DNA of 64,000 bases, from positions 124,001 through 188,000 of the forward strand of contig WGNR01000001.1 in NCBI GenBank assembly GCA_016124445.1, given 5' to 3'. The DNA is from a bacterium (lineage in GTDB: Bacteria > Planctomycetota > Planctomycetia > Pirellulales > Pirellulaceae). Position numbers and translations under genes: made by a program. Shown here piece by piece: positions 1 through 8,382 of this stretch (position 1 is its first letter; each line of letters begins with the position of its first letter). The notes under the pieces are model-generated. The model was not told the DNA's origin, did not search any database, and was given only the letters and a program-made list of their open reading frames with translations.

Positions 1-2
1 AT

Positions 3-434
3 GAGCTAGTTCGGGGATTGGGCGCGGACGAGTTGATCGATTACCACGCCACCAATTTCACTCGAATTGGGCGTGAATTCGACATTGTCTTTGACGCCGT
101 CAGTAGTTCGTCGTTTTTGGAATGCCGCCGACTCCTTAAGCCCAACGGGCATTATGTTGCAACCCTGCCCTCGGTCGAGAATGTCGGCTTCTCGGTTTTC
201 TCGAAGTTCCAGAAGCAATCTTGCCACATCGTGCTGGCACGTCCAGATCACGATATTCTGAAGGCCCTGGCATCGTTGGCCAATGAAGGCAAGCTTCGTA
301 CGATCGTCGATTCCGTTTATCCGCTGACCGACGTCATTGCAGCCCATCAAAAGAGCGAGACAGGGCATGTCGTCGGTAAAGTGATCTTGAATGTCGTTCC
401 GGACGCTTCGTACCAGGAATCGGATCAGGATTGA
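3..434 (+). CDS. MDR-family NAD(P)-dependent oxidoreductase, C-terminal part (5' end outside window)
   Basis: The reading frame is open from the first bases and ends with TGA at 432-434, so this is the last ~143 residues of a longer gene. The visible part has the second half of a Rossmann fold: a stretch reading L-G-A-D-E-L-I-D-Y, then D-I-V-F-D-A-V, then L-K-P-N-G-H-Y-V and a closing G-H-V-V-G-K-V motif. This order is typical of zinc-type alcohol dehydrogenases and quinone oxidoreductases of the medium-chain dehydrogenase/reductase superfamily, which reduce or oxidise alcohols, aldehydes or quinones with NAD(P)H. The N-terminal GroES-like domain and any zinc ligands lie outside the window, so the substrate cannot be inferred. 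A strong terminator follows. Confidence 0.85.
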   Translation, partial: ELVRGLGADELIDYHATNFTRIGREFDIVFDAVSSSSFLECRRLLKPNGHYVATLPSVENVGFSVFSKFQKQSCHIVLARPDHDILKALASLANEGKLRTIVDSVYPLTDVIAAHQKSETGHVVGKVILNVVPDASYQESDQD

Positions 435-465
435 TCAAGGTAAATCACCGCAGTTCCCCGCGGGG

Positions 466-505
466 GCAGCATATCTCGCCAGAGAATATGCTGCCTTTCT
501 TTTTT
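466..505 (+). terminator. Rho-independent terminator after the oxidoreductase gene
   Basis: A perfect 9-bp stem, GCAGCATAT at 466-474 and ATATGCTGC at 486-494, is followed by CTTTCTTTTTT. It lies about 30 bases after the oxidoreductase stop codon and separates that gene from purE. Confidence 0.85.
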
Positions 506-671
506 GGTGCCTGAATTCCCAGGAATCGGCCGTGAAGTCGCTTTTTTCGCCGTTGGCTTGATGGCATCCCGGTGCGAAAAGTTGCATTTCGGGGTACCAT
601 TTGTCCTTTGGAACATTCCCGCCAAGCTGGGCGGGCAGCCAAACGCTTATTGATTGAAGAAAGAGCCAGGA

Positions 672-1166
672 ATGTCGCAAGATCCCCAGCCATTGGTGGG
701 CGTCATCATGGGCAGCAAGTCGGACTGGGAAACCATGAAGCAGGCCTGCGATGTCTTAGAGTCGTTCGACGTGCCATACGAAAAACGGGTCGTCTCGGCC
801 CATCGTACGCCTGCCTGGATGAACGAATATGCGACTACCGCCGTTAGCCGCGGATTGAAGATCATTATCGCCGGCGCCGGCGGTGCGGCTCACTTGCCGG
901 GGATGGTGGCCTCGCAAACAACGTTGCCGGTGCTGGGCGTGCCGGTGAAAAGCCGGGCCCTCTCCGGACTCGATTCGCTTCTTTCGATTGTCCAGATGCC
1001 GGGCGGTATTCCAGTCGGAACGCTGGCCATCGGTGACGCTGGAGCCAAAAACGCCGGATTGCTGGCAGTAAGAATCCTGGCGACCACCGACAACAAGCTT
1101 CAAAAGCGGTTGGCTGAATTTCAGGAAGAACAAACCAAAAAGGTCCTGGAGGACTCGCAGCTGTGA
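672..1166 (+). CDS. purE: N5-carboxyaminoimidazole ribonucleotide mutase
   Basis: Cytoplasmic enzyme of de novo purine synthesis. It converts N5-CAIR to 4-carboxy-AIR, the step after PurK. The protein is ~164 aa, normal for class I PurE. It carries the G-x-x-M-G-S-K-S-D motif close to the N terminus, the S-A-H-R-T-P active-site motif with its conserved histidine, and the glycine-rich [11 protein letters not shown] loop. I chose ATG 672, which has a purine-rich stretch (AAGAAAGAG) upstream, over an in-frame TTG at 654. The stop overlaps the GTG start of purK by four bases, so the two are almost certainly co-transcribed and translationally coupled. Confidence 0.96.
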   Translation: MSQDPQPLVGVIMGSKSDWETMKQACDVLESFDVPYEKRVVSAHRTPAWMNEYATTAVSRGLKIIIAGAGGAAHLPGMVASQTTLPVLGVPVKSRALSGLDSLLSIVQMPGGIPVGTLAIGDAGAKNAGLLAVRILATTDNKLQKRLAEFQEEQTKKVLEDSQL

Positions 1167-2293
1167 AAGATCCCATCTTGCCCGGGGCAACCCTCGGAGT
1201 TCTGGGAAGCGGCCAATTAGGCCGCATGTTTGCAATTGCCGCGCGGCGAATGGGATATCGCGTGCATGTCTTTTCGCCTGAAACCGACACCCCAACCGGC
1301 CAGGTAGCCGACGTCGAAATCACCGCCAGCTACGACGATCTGGAAGCGGTGGCCCGGTTTGCCGAAGGGGTTGATGTCGTCACGTTCGAGTTCGAGAACG
1401 TCCCGCTGACCACGGTGGAAGTGGTCAATCAGAAAGTCCCTGTCCGGCCAGCCGGCCGGGTACTGCACACCACACAGCATCGCTTGCGGGAAAAGACGTT
1501 TCTCAAAGAGCATGGCTTTCCGGTGGCTCCGTTTCAGGCCATTCGCGGCGAGGCCGATTTCGATACAGTGCCCGACGAACTGTTGCCAGGCGTCTTGAAA
1601 ACGGCCGCCTGGGGCTACGACGGCAAGGGGCAAGCCAAGGTCGCCGATCGCGATCAACTGCGAAAGGCCTGGACCGAAGACCTGAAGCAAGAGGCGATCC
1701 TGGAACAGTTGATTCCGTTCGAGATGGAGTTCTCGGTCGTCGCCGCGCGCGGTCTCGATGGCAAAGTTGCCTGCTATACGCCGGTGGAAAACGTCCATGA
1801 GAACCATATCCTCGACGTTTCGATTTCCCCAAGCCGCTTGTCCGCCAAGGCGAGTGCCGAAGCGATCGAAATCGCGACTGCCGTGCTGACTGAGCTGGAG
1901 GTGATCGGCGTGCTCTGTACCGAGTTCTTCCTTGCCCCGGGCGATCGTCTGTTGATCAACGAGATGGCCCCCAGACCGCATAACTCAGGGCATCTAACCA
2001 TCGATGGGCACGTGACTTGTCAGTTCGAGCAGCAGGTCCGCGCGATCTGTGGCCTTCCGCTGGGATCGACCAGGCAGCTGCGGCCGGTGGCAATGATCAA
2101 TCTGCTGGGCGACGTCTGGTCGTCAGGCACTCCCAAATGGGACGCAGCCCTGCAGAACCCCGACGTCAAGCTGCATCTGTACGGCAAGCACGAGCCGCGC
2201 ATCGGCCGCAAGATGGGGCATCTGACCGTTACGGCGGACGATGTCGAGGCCGCGATCGCTGCCGCGCATGCCGCGAAGGCGCACCTTCAGTAA
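1163..2293 (+). CDS. purK: 5-(carboxyamino)imidazole ribonucleotide synthase (ATP-grasp)
   Basis: Uses ATP and bicarbonate to carboxylate AIR to N5-CAIR, which PurE then rearranges. The protein is 376 aa. It begins with a [11 protein letters not shown] nucleotide-binding loop. An ATP-grasp domain follows, with the [12 protein letters not shown] loop near residue 150, the [12 protein letters not shown] segment and the late [12 protein letters not shown] motif near residue 270 that binds magnesium and nucleotide. The GTG start overlaps the purE stop (GTGA), giving the standard purEK pair. No terminator is obvious in the 147 bases after it. Confidence 0.96.
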   Translation: MKDPILPGATLGVLGSGQLGRMFAIAARRMGYRVHVFSPETDTPTGQVADVEITASYDDLEAVARFAEGVDVVTFEFENVPLTTVEVVNQKVPVRPAGRVLHTTQHRLREKTFLKEHGFPVAPFQAIRGEADFDTVPDELLPGVLKTAAWGYDGKGQAKVADRDQLRKAWTEDLKQEAILEQLIPFEMEFSVVAARGLDGKVACYTPVENVHENHILDVSISPSRLSAKASAEAIEIATAVLTELEVIGVLCTEFFLAPGDRLLINEMAPRPHNSGHLTIDGHVTCQFEQQVRAICGLPLGSTRQLRPVAMINLLGDVWSSGTPKWDAALQNPDVKLHLYGKHEPRIGRKMGHLTVTADDVEAAIAAAHAAKAHLQ

Positions 2294-2440
2294 GCCTGGC
2301 AGCTTTCTCGTTTTAGCCAGGCATCCCAGCTTACAGCTCTTGCCGCTGTCGGGGGATTCTATTGGATTGGCGACCGCGAGTTGGCCGAAGGTAAGAATCA
2401 ACACCCCAGCTTCGACCAACCCAGCGAAAGTCTCTCGATC

Positions 2441-3280
2441 ATGCGCATCGATTCCGCGACAACAATCAACGTTTCCGCGACAAACAAGCCAGAGACGGCA
2501 GCCGAATCGCTGCAGAATGTTTTCAACGAAATCCTGACACAAGCGGGCCAGCCTGGGTATGCCTCCGCTGAAGCCTACCAGTCCACTAACACCGTCGAAG
2601 AGGACATCCAGCATTCCTGGGACGATTGGTTTGCCGCCTCCAATACCGGCAACTATCCCAAGGGAGTCGATTCGCAGACGCTGCAGTCATCGTATGGCAG
2701 CATCCTGGTCAGGACCTATCAAGATGGCGGCTACGCCGATCCGCAAGGCTTCCTGAAGCAGTTGAGCCAAGACGATCTGGAAGTCGTCCAGCACGTCAAT
2801 CGCCTGGCCGAGCCGATCGATCCGCAATCGTTGACGCCTGAGGCGGCACTCAACCTGCTGGTTCCGCGGCCTGCTCAGATCGACCTGAACTACGATGGGC
2901 TCACCGAAGTCGGCGCGGCGAAGACGATCCGCTTCCCCGACAGCCGCACACCGGAAGCAGTCGTGAATGCATGGAACGAGACCACCGCCGACATGAGCCC
3001 CAAAGAGAAGATGCAGTACGAACTGCAACTGACCCTGCCGACAATGCTGGCCAACATCCAGGTGGACGAGAACGGCCAATTCGTCAGCCAGCGTGAGCCG
3101 GGCGATCCAGGCTGGGTCAACCCGCGCGCAAGTGCCGACTATTCTTACGTCGATTTCTCACAACAAATGCTCGACTACTTGGACTACTTCAAGTACCAGA
3201 TCCCCCAAGACCAGTACGAGCAGCAAACCGACTTCTACACCCACTTCCAGCAGAGTCTCAAAGAGAATGGGGCACGCTAA
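2441..3280 (+). CDS. Hypothetical protein, ~279 aa, acidic and glutamine-rich
   Basis: No family recognised. The frame is open from 2381, but ATG 2441 (M-R-I-D-S) is preferred because upstream residues look random. No clear ribosome binding site is visible. There is no signal peptide or membrane segment. One stretch, D-L-N-Y-D-G-L-T-E-V-G, recalls a calcium-binding EF-hand or dockerin loop (weak resemblance). The C terminus is rich in tyrosine, aspartate and glutamine. It stands between purK and a convergent minus-strand gene. Its stop codon sits in the loop of a hairpin. Composition matches the flanking core genes, so I regard it as a real lineage-specific gene. Confidence 0.7.
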   Translation: MRIDSATTINVSATNKPETAAESLQNVFNEILTQAGQPGYASAEAYQSTNTVEEDIQHSWDDWFAASNTGNYPKGVDSQTLQSSYGSILVRTYQDGGYADPQGFLKQLSQDDLEVVQHVNRLAEPIDPQSLTPEAALNLLVPRPAQIDLNYDGLTEVGAAKTIRFPDSRTPEAVVNAWNETTADMSPKEKMQYELQLTLPTMLANIQVDENGQFVSQREPGDPGWVNPRASADYSYVDFSQQMLDYLDYFKYQIPQDQYEQQTDFYTHFQQSLKENGAR

Positions 3281-3288
3281 GGTGCCCC
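3269..3288 (+). terminator. Hairpin spanning the stop codon of the hypothetical gene
   Basis: GGGGCAC at 3269-3275 pairs with GTGCCCC at 3282-3288 around a six-base loop that contains the TAA stop (3278-3280). No T tract follows, so it is a terminator-like or mRNA-protecting hairpin rather than a classical intrinsic terminator. It lies between two convergent genes. Confidence 0.45.
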
Positions 3289-3326
3289 ACTTCGGTTGAT
3301 TTCAAATCTGGCTCGACGGCGAACGC

Positions 3327-4256
3327 TTAGACGTCGCAGACCGCAACACCATGCCGCAGAGCGGCGATCTTGTCGTCCCAGGTCGGGATGTATTCTTGAA
3401 CCAGGTAGCCGTCGTAGTCGGAATCGGCCACGGCTCGAGCGATCGACAGATAGTTCATTTCCTGGTTCTCATCGATCTCGCAGCGGCCTGGGTTGCCGGC
3501 CGTGTGCAGGTGGCCGATGTAAGGCAGCAACTGACGGAACCGACGGGTAACGTCGCCGTTCATGATTTGCACGTGGTAGAAGTCGTACAAAAGCTTGAAG
3601 TTGGGCGAATCGACCGCTTTGACGATATCGATGCAATGATCGACGTCGTCGCCAAAGTAGCCGGGATGCCCCTTCATCGGGTGCGAATCGTCGCGGCTGT
3701 TCAGGTGCTCCATAACCAGCGTCACGTTTCGCTCTTCGGCGTAGGGAACGATCTCTTTGAAGAAGTTAACGCAGTTCTGCGTGCCTTTCTCGAACGACTG
3801 CCCTTTGACCGACATCCCGGTGAAGGTAATCACGTTCTTGCAATTCCACTTGACCGCCGTGTCGATTGCTTCTTTGAGTTTCTGTTCCACCTTGGGCTGC
3901 AGCGAAGTATCGACCGGGCCTTCCTTGAAGCCATGGGACGAAACGAGCGAGACCTTCAGGCCATGCTCTTTCATCAGCGGATACCACTTCTTGTCCAGGC
4001 CTTCCATGCCGACCAGGCCCATCTTGGCACACGCTGGAATCAAGGTTTCCATCGGCATCGGATTGAAACACCAAGCCATGACCGATTGCTTGGTTCGCTT
4101 GCCGGTCGCCTTGAAATCTTCAGGCGGCAGTTTGGTCGACGCCGAGGGCTGGCCGGCCGTGGCGGTCGTGGCCATGGCCAGTCCACCGACCAGCGAGGTA
4201 CCAATGGCCGACTTCAACAAACTGCGACGCGATAGATGAGACGATTCTTGGGGCAT
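3327..4256 (-). CDS. Tat-exported hydroxypyruvate isomerase-like TIM-barrel protein
   Basis: 309 aa. The N terminus has a twin-arginine signal (S-R-R-S-L-L-K) followed by a hydrophobic stretch and an A-x-A-type cleavage region, so the folded protein is probably exported to the periplasm. The mature part matches the xylose isomerase-like TIM-barrel/hydroxypyruvate isomerase group: W-C-F-N-P-M near residue 60, a V-M-E-H-L-N-S-R metal-ligand motif, L-L-Y-D-F-Y-H-V-Q, H-L-H-T-A-G-N-P-G-R and a late Q-E-Y-I-P segment. These glutamate, aspartate and histidine positions normally bind a divalent metal and support aldose-ketose or hydroxypyruvate isomerisation. The true substrate is unknown. It lies 33 bases downstream of dcd on the same strand. 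Confidence 0.85.
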   Translation of the reverse strand: MPQESSHLSRRSLLKSAIGTSLVGGLAMATTATAGQPSASTKLPPEDFKATGKRTKQSVMAWCFNPMPMETLIPACAKMGLVGMEGLDKKWYPLMKEHGLKVSLVSSHGFKEGPVDTSLQPKVEQKLKEAIDTAVKWNCKNVITFTGMSVKGQSFEKGTQNCVNFFKEIVPYAEERNVTLVMEHLNSRDDSHPMKGHPGYFGDDVDHCIDIVKAVDSPNFKLLYDFYHVQIMNGDVTRRFRQLLPYIGHLHTAGNPGRCEIDENQEMNYLSIARAVADSDYDGYLVQEYIPTWDDKIAALRHGVAVCDV

Positions 4257-4289
4257 GGTAATGGCCTCGACGGGTAGGTGGGGGATGAA

Positions 4290-4862
4290 TCAGGAGTTAT
4301 CGAAAGGAAAAGCCAACTGCGATTCGTCGGGCTGCTTGGCGGCAGGGTTCAATTCCTTGAAAAGCAGGCTCGGCTGAATGCCGCTATTGTTCTGGTACTT
4401 GTCGCTGACATATTCGGTAATGTCGCCGGTGATCTCGTGATAGAAGATCTGGCAAATCGGCACGTTGGGGTAAATCCGAATCGGCTGGACGGCAAACATC
4501 TCGAGCGTCCAGAATCCTTTGAAACCAACATCACCAAACCCGGCCGTCACATGCACGAACAGCCCCAACCGACCGATCGACGAGCGTCCCTCGATCATCG
4601 GGACGAACCCGTGCGTCTCGGTCATCTCGTTGGTGCGAGCGAGGTAAAGCTGGTTCGGATTCAGAACGAAACCCTCTTCAGGTATCGTAATCCGACGAAT
4701 CCGGTGCGGCTGCTGCATGTCGAGGATTAATTCCTCGTAGGTCATCAACTCTTCGTTGAGCGTCAAGTTGTAACTATTGGGATTTAAACGAGTTTCGTCG
4801 TAAGGCTCGATAAAGATTTTGTTGCCGAGATGTTTCCGAATTTCGTTACCGGAAAGAATCAT
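4290..4862 (-). CDS. dcd: dCTP deaminase
   Basis: 190 aa, the usual length for Dcd. It deaminates dCTP to dUTP, feeding dTMP synthesis. Visible motifs are the N-terminal M-I-L-S-G-N-E-I-R-K, the catalytic block E-G-R-S-S-I-G-R-L-G-L at residues 91-101, the V-T-A-G-F-G-D-V-G-F segment, and W-T-L-E-M, whose glutamate (about 121) corresponds to the catalytic general base. I cannot tell monofunctional from bifunctional (dCTP deaminase/dUTPase) activity from the sequence. It is probably transcribed with the isomerase-like gene downstream. A -10-like TATAAT lies about 75 bases upstream. Confidence 0.95.
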   Translation of the reverse strand: MILSGNEIRKHLGNKIFIEPYDETRLNPNSYNLTLNEELMTYEELILDMQQPHRIRRITIPEEGFVLNPNQLYLARTNEMTETHGFVPMIEGRSSIGRLGLFVHVTAGFGDVGFKGFWTLEMFAVQPIRIYPNVPICQIFYHEITGDITEYVSDKYQNNSGIQPSLLFKELNPAAKQPDESQLAFPFDNS

Positions 4863-5200
4863 AGATGGGCCCTGCGTTATCCGTGACGGTCTTCATGAGC
4901 CGACGCCGGCGAGATGTCCTGAAAGATGCCGAAGTGCTGATTATAGAGCGATTTCGCGAAAATAAAACGGACTTCTCGGCGGGCCCCGCTGATTAAATCC
5001 CCCGTTTCAGCCAGATGGGGGTGCCATGGCTCTTTATCACCTTGCTTCTGGCGGATTCTGGCCTTTTGAGTTAGCACTTCTGTTCCCGTCTTACCGCCGT
5101 TTGAGCTGGAATTCATTGGTGTTTTTAGTTGGCATCGTTTTTGTGCAGGGCGGAGATTTCTCCTTTCGCATAGAACGGAGACCGTGCAAGTGCCGGTAGG
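4863..5200. other. Intergenic region between dcd and the SUKH-ankyrin gene
   Basis: About 340 bases. Apart from the dcd promoter candidate I see no supported gene. A minus-strand frame of 79 codons exists (5116-4877) but has no ribosome binding site or family features. A G-rich stretch with GGTGCCATGG near 5020-5029 matches the outermost bases of the dispersed repeat described below, without the rest of that element. Confidence 0.5.
4940..4968 (-). promoter_or_regulatory. Candidate promoter for dcd
   Basis: On the minus strand a perfect TATAAT (4945-4940) has a poor -35 match (GTTTTA, 4968-4963) 17 bases away. Transcription would begin near 4933, leaving a leader of about 70 bases before dcd. 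The -10 box is convincing, the -35 box is not. Confidence 0.4.
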
Positions 5201-6106
5201 CTATAGAAGTGGCAATACGTATTTGCTCGCCGAGCCATCCTGACTGAGTTTTCGCGGTGTATATCCGTACTTGTCCTCAATATTCACGTTAGCTCCGCTC
5301 TCAACAAGGTGCCTAGCAACCCTCGTTTGTCTTGCTGCCAACGCATGCAACAAGGCGGTTCTTCCCACACCATCAGTTGCCTCTAAATCGGCACCATGCT
5401 CCAACAGAATACAGGTGACATCAAAGGCACCTACCGCGCTGGCAAGCATAAGTGGAGTTCTTCCATCATCGGCTCCGACTTCGATATTAGCGCCGCGACT
5501 GAGAAGCATCTTCATGACCGAAGGTTGCCCAGAAGCGGCCGCACATCCCAACGGTGAATAGCCATACTCGTTCATTAGATCGAACTGATCGAGCGAGATA
5601 CGCGAGACGGCATCGAAGTCACCTTGTTCGATGGAAATGAATGGTTCGACAGTCTCACTCCAAAGAACTAGATCAGGATCGTCGGAATAGTGAATTCCCG
5701 CAAGAAACTGTTCGAACTGATCACAAACAAGTGCCCTGCTGCCGCCTTCATGGTTCATTTCAAAAACCGGCCCAGCCAAATTCTTTGTATCAATGCATAT
5801 GGGATTACCCAATCCGTCATCTGCGATGACGAGAAAAGAGTGTGGAATCTCACCTAGATACGCCTTCCTCACATTTGAAAGATCCAAGTAATCGAAAACA
5901 GCATTGAGTGAGTAAAATAAATTGACCCCCAATTCTGCTTTGATTGGGCCGAAGTAGGCATCAGCAGCGAATCTTCCTCCGTTGGTCGTCATCAAAAACC
6001 GACGATACGGCGGAGGAATCTTGAGATCAAACCGCCGTTCGAATTCCGTGATCTCGTCGGCCGAGGCTGGGGGAAAGGAATCTTGAATTGTCGGAATCAC
6101 GGTCAT
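5201..6106 (-). CDS. SUKH (SMI1/KNR4) domain protein with C-terminal ankyrin repeats
   Basis: 301 aa, no signal peptide, probably cytoplasmic. Residues ~10-150 fit the SUKH fold: an N-terminal I-T-E-F-E-R-R-F-D-L-K-I-P-P-P-Y-R-R-F-L core with a following N-G-G, then a D-D-G-L-G-N-P-I segment. Residues ~180-290 form about three ankyrin repeats, seen as G-Y-S-P-L-G-C-A-A, D-G-R-T-P-L-M-L-A-S and V-G-R-T-A-L-L-H-A-L units, each followed by a helix and a G-A-(N/D)-(I/L)-E or G-A-N-V-N turn. Bacterial SUKH proteins are often immunity proteins against polymorphic nuclease toxins, and ankyrin repeats bind proteins. An immunity role is therefore plausible, but no toxin gene is adjacent. Confidence 0.85.
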   Translation of the reverse strand: MTVIPTIQDSFPPASADEITEFERRFDLKIPPPYRRFLMTTNGGRFAADAYFGPIKAELGVNLFYSLNAVFDYLDLSNVRKAYLGEIPHSFLVIADDGLGNPICIDTKNLAGPVFEMNHEGGSRALVCDQFEQFLAGIHYSDDPDLVLWSETVEPFISIEQGDFDAVSRISLDQFDLMNEYGYSPLGCAAASGQPSVMKMLLSRGANIEVGADDGRTPLMLASAVGAFDVTCILLEHGADLEATDGVGRTALLHALAARQTRVARHLVESGANVNIEDKYGYTPRKLSQDGSASKYVLPLL

Positions 6107-6310
6107 AGTTATTTGAAGTCCTCATCAAATGTAACTCCAGTTTTCCGAAATCGATCGGAGCAATAAAAGGGGGAGCCAGGGTGCCCAAGAGTTGAGTAAG
6201 ATACCGCAATATCGGCTCCATCATCCCCGAGGGCTGGTATCAAGCGGATCCCACGAAATGATTCTGGGTGAACGGGGCTGCTACATTGAAACTCTGTTTA
6301 ATCACAAGTT

Positions 6311-6943
6311 ATGCGAATGCTTATGAAATGCCTCATCTTCTTACTGACCTTCTTCACTACTTTAATTGGGACGGCGGGAGCGCAGGACAAGAAGTCTATC
6401 CTAAACGGCACCCTGAGCGAGGGTACGTTTGAGGCATCCATACTCGAAATGCGGATGCCTGACGATGCCACTGCGATCATGGCAAAGTTCTCGAAGGCCG
6501 TTGCTGCTAACCCAGGTTGGATTCAAGCATACGTTGCATCTCAGCGTCTTAAACCTGGAGAACCATTGCCCTACCACGTGAACATGGGTGTAACGCGGGA
6601 GGAATACACGCGTTTGATCGAGGCAAAGGCAGAGACGAAATTGAAACCAGTTTCGGATTGTAGGTTGATCGTGAAATCCGGTGACGACGGCTTGCTATTG
6701 ATCTCCGGAACTGGAAAGGCAGCCGTCCTGAATGGCCTAGTGATTAATTCGGAAGAGATGGTGATTCAATACAAAGACCTGTCCTCAAACGACTGCACGG
6801 TTGTCGTCCCCAAAGAGTCTGCACTCGTTTCGATTAACGGACTAGATTGGAACACTGAGAAGTTTACGCCACCTTCCACGCTGACCGCACTGTCACTAAC
6901 CATTGGTAGATATTCTATACTGATACTGGAGACGGGTTTCTAG
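6311..6943 (+). CDS. Hypothetical secreted protein, possibly frameshifted near its 3' end
   Basis: 210 aa. The N terminus (M-R-M-L-M-K-C followed by a hydrophobic run ending in T-A-G-A-Q) is a good Sec signal peptide, so the product is exported. No family recognised in the rest. The gene is AT-richer than the window average, in keeping with the accessory island. After the stop at 6941-6943 a different frame (opening at 6910, stop at 7024-7026) reads like a natural continuation: Y-T-D-T-G-D-G-F-L-E-F-Q-A-T-K and onwards to K-P-R-D-R. One missing base near 6910-6920 would explain this, so the visible C terminus may be an artefact of a frameshift. Confidence 0.65.
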   Translation: MRMLMKCLIFLLTFFTTLIGTAGAQDKKSILNGTLSEGTFEASILEMRMPDDATAIMAKFSKAVAANPGWIQAYVASQRLKPGEPLPYHVNMGVTREEYTRLIEAKAETKLKPVSDCRLIVKSGDDGLLLISGTGKAAVLNGLVINSEEMVIQYKDLSSNDCTVVVPKESALVSINGLDWNTEKFTPPSTLTALSLTIGRYSILILETGF

Positions 6944-7196
6944 AATTCCAAGCTACCAAAGCAATCGGAAATACCGCGTCGCTAAACCACCATCTGTACC
7001 TTCAGTGGAAACCCAGAGATCGCTGAACCAGGCGATGAACGCGAAGTAGCCGACAGCGTGTTTTCAAATGGAAGATCGAGGCCCAAAAAAGCCCCCCTTT
7101 GCTTGCCCGCATTACTTCAAGAGTTCCACAGCTAAATTTATATTCAGAAACGGAAAGCCGTATACGGGATATCCCACCCCATAAGGCCGCATTGAT

Positions 7197-7598
7197 ATGC
7201 CGACAGCAAGCTACCACGTCCTTGATCAGATTCTCGGTGTTTTAAATGTGCGAACTGACGATGAGTGTGGTGTCGTCAGGTCGGAAAGCGACGAAGCTGG
7301 AATGAAATCAATTATTCAGCAGTTCATTGTTCCGCACATCCGGTCACTGAATGAAGAGAGTATTCAGGCCTGTAAGGATTCGCTCCATTACTATTTGGTT
7401 TGCCGTGATGACTCGGTGTTCGAAGAAGCGTTTGCTAGCCAGCAAGAGTCACCAATGCCTGTGCCATCAGAACCGAGGCGTTTTTTCCTATGGATCTGGG
7501 AGGCCATGTTTCCCGAAGTTGAATTGTCGAACATTAACTCCAGGGACTGGCGGATCGAAGAAGACGCCATCAGGACGCGGCTTCGACGCAAAATCTAG
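7197..7598 (+). CDS. Hypothetical protein, 133 aa, accessory island
   Basis: Family not recognised. A soluble acidic protein without a signal peptide. It contains the aromatic cluster R-R-F-F-L-W-I-W-E-A-M-F and ends in a basic R-L-R-R-K-I. ATG 7197 has only a weak purine-rich stretch upstream. Size, lack of export signal and position among SUKH genes fit an orphan immunity-type or other accessory protein, but that is inference from neighbourhood only. The first copy of the dispersed palindromic repeat begins 33 bases after its stop. Confidence 0.6.
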   Translation: MPTASYHVLDQILGVLNVRTDDECGVVRSESDEAGMKSIIQQFIVPHIRSLNEESIQACKDSLHYYLVCRDDSVFEEAFASQQESPMPVPSEPRRFFLWIWEAMFPEVELSNINSRDWRIEEDAIRTRLRRKI

Positions 7599-7630
7599 TG
7601 GCGAAATACTTGTTGTCATTAACTAAGTTT

Positions 7631-7854
7631 GCCGGGGTGCCATGTCCACGGCCTTGCGTGGACATGCTTCGGCTAAAAGTTGATTGCCAAACGTAAACCG
7701 AAGTTACCTATTTCAACCATGGCTACGCCTCATCGCCAGACCATTCGTCGATGCGACACGCCGGGCGACGCCTCCACTGCTTCGGATCTCTGGCGATAGA
7801 TGAAACTCCGCGTACAATCATGGCCACGCAGGGCCGTGGCCGTGGCACCCCGGC
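7631..7854 (+). repeat. Dispersed palindromic repeat, copy 1 (224 bp)
   Basis: Begins GCCGGGGTGCCATG and ends GGCACCCCGGC, so the two ends are inverted repeats. Each end is itself a hairpin: on the left CATGTCCACG pairs with CGTGGACATG around GCCTTG; on the right CATGGCCACG pairs imperfectly with CGTGGCCGTG. An inner inverted pair, ATCGCCAGA and TCTGGCGAT, closes the centre. This is the architecture of a REPIN or a non-autonomous MITE. No target duplication is visible. There is no convincing coding content. Confidence 0.85.
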
Positions 7855-7932
7855 TTAGCTACCGCCCAGGCCATTCGGCCTTCATTTCTTTGGGATGCAA
7901 TCACGAGTTGGGGAGTCCTACTTTGTTCCGGG

Positions 7933-8307
7933 TTAAGAAGGTGAGGACGGAGGTTCAGCATTTGCTACTAAAAACTGATGCCATTCTTTGAGAATTCGTC
8001 CGAAATCTGAGCAACTGATCGAGACTGAAGCTCCCTCATCACGATAGACCGCATCGATCGTTACAGTCCCATTTTCTATGAAGACTTCGTGTCCTCCAAG
8101 ACCATCCTTGAGTGAAATGCCTGGGTCAGATTCAGCTTCTTCAACAGTTGATAACAAGTCGAGAATGAACTCCTCTCGAACTTTGAGATTGTCTAACTCA
8201 GATGAAAAGAACTCACCCACGATCTCATACGGAGGATCAACGGTTGCAGTTGGGAGATCCTTCATCTCCTCGTTGGTCGAAAGGAACGTTTTTAGGCGGA
8301 TTGCCAT
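7933..8307 (-). CDS. Hypothetical protein, 124 aa, accessory island
   Basis: Small acidic soluble protein with no signal peptide. A central G-G-H-E-V-F-I-E-N-G-T-V-T-I beta-hairpin-like stretch is followed by a helix F-G-R-I-L-K-E-W-H-Q-F-L near the C terminus. The order of elements recalls YacL/UPF0231-type small proteins and some immunity proteins, but the resemblance is weak and I do not assign a family. It lies between repeat copies 1 and 2, opposite in strand to the neighbouring 133-aa gene, so it is probably its own transcription unit. Confidence 0.6.
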   Translation of the reverse strand: MAIRLKTFLSTNEEMKDLPTATVDPPYEIVGEFFSSELDNLKVREEFILDLLSTVEEAESDPGISLKDGLGGHEVFIENGTVTIDAVYRDEGASVSISCSDFGRILKEWHQFLVANAEPPSSPS

Positions 8308-8382
8308 GCAAGTCTCCTAGTACAGTGGATAGGCGCTTTTTATCACTTGCGTGTGAAGATCAATGTACAATTGGATGGTCAA

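Noticed and set aside
756..1295. Long minus-strand frames opposite purE and purK
   Set aside because: Caused by GC-rich codon bias; purE and purK are unambiguous on the plus strand.
3351..4235. Long plus-strand frame opposite the isomerase-like gene
   Set aside because: Shadow of the real minus-strand gene, which has a Tat signal and family motifs.
5017..5030. Short match to the outer bases of the palindromic repeat
   Set aside because: Only about a dozen bases; no hairpin or second arm nearby, so it could be chance.
4877..5116. Minus-strand 79-codon frame upstream of dcd
   Set aside because: No ribosome binding site or family-like pattern, and it overlaps the probable dcd promoter.
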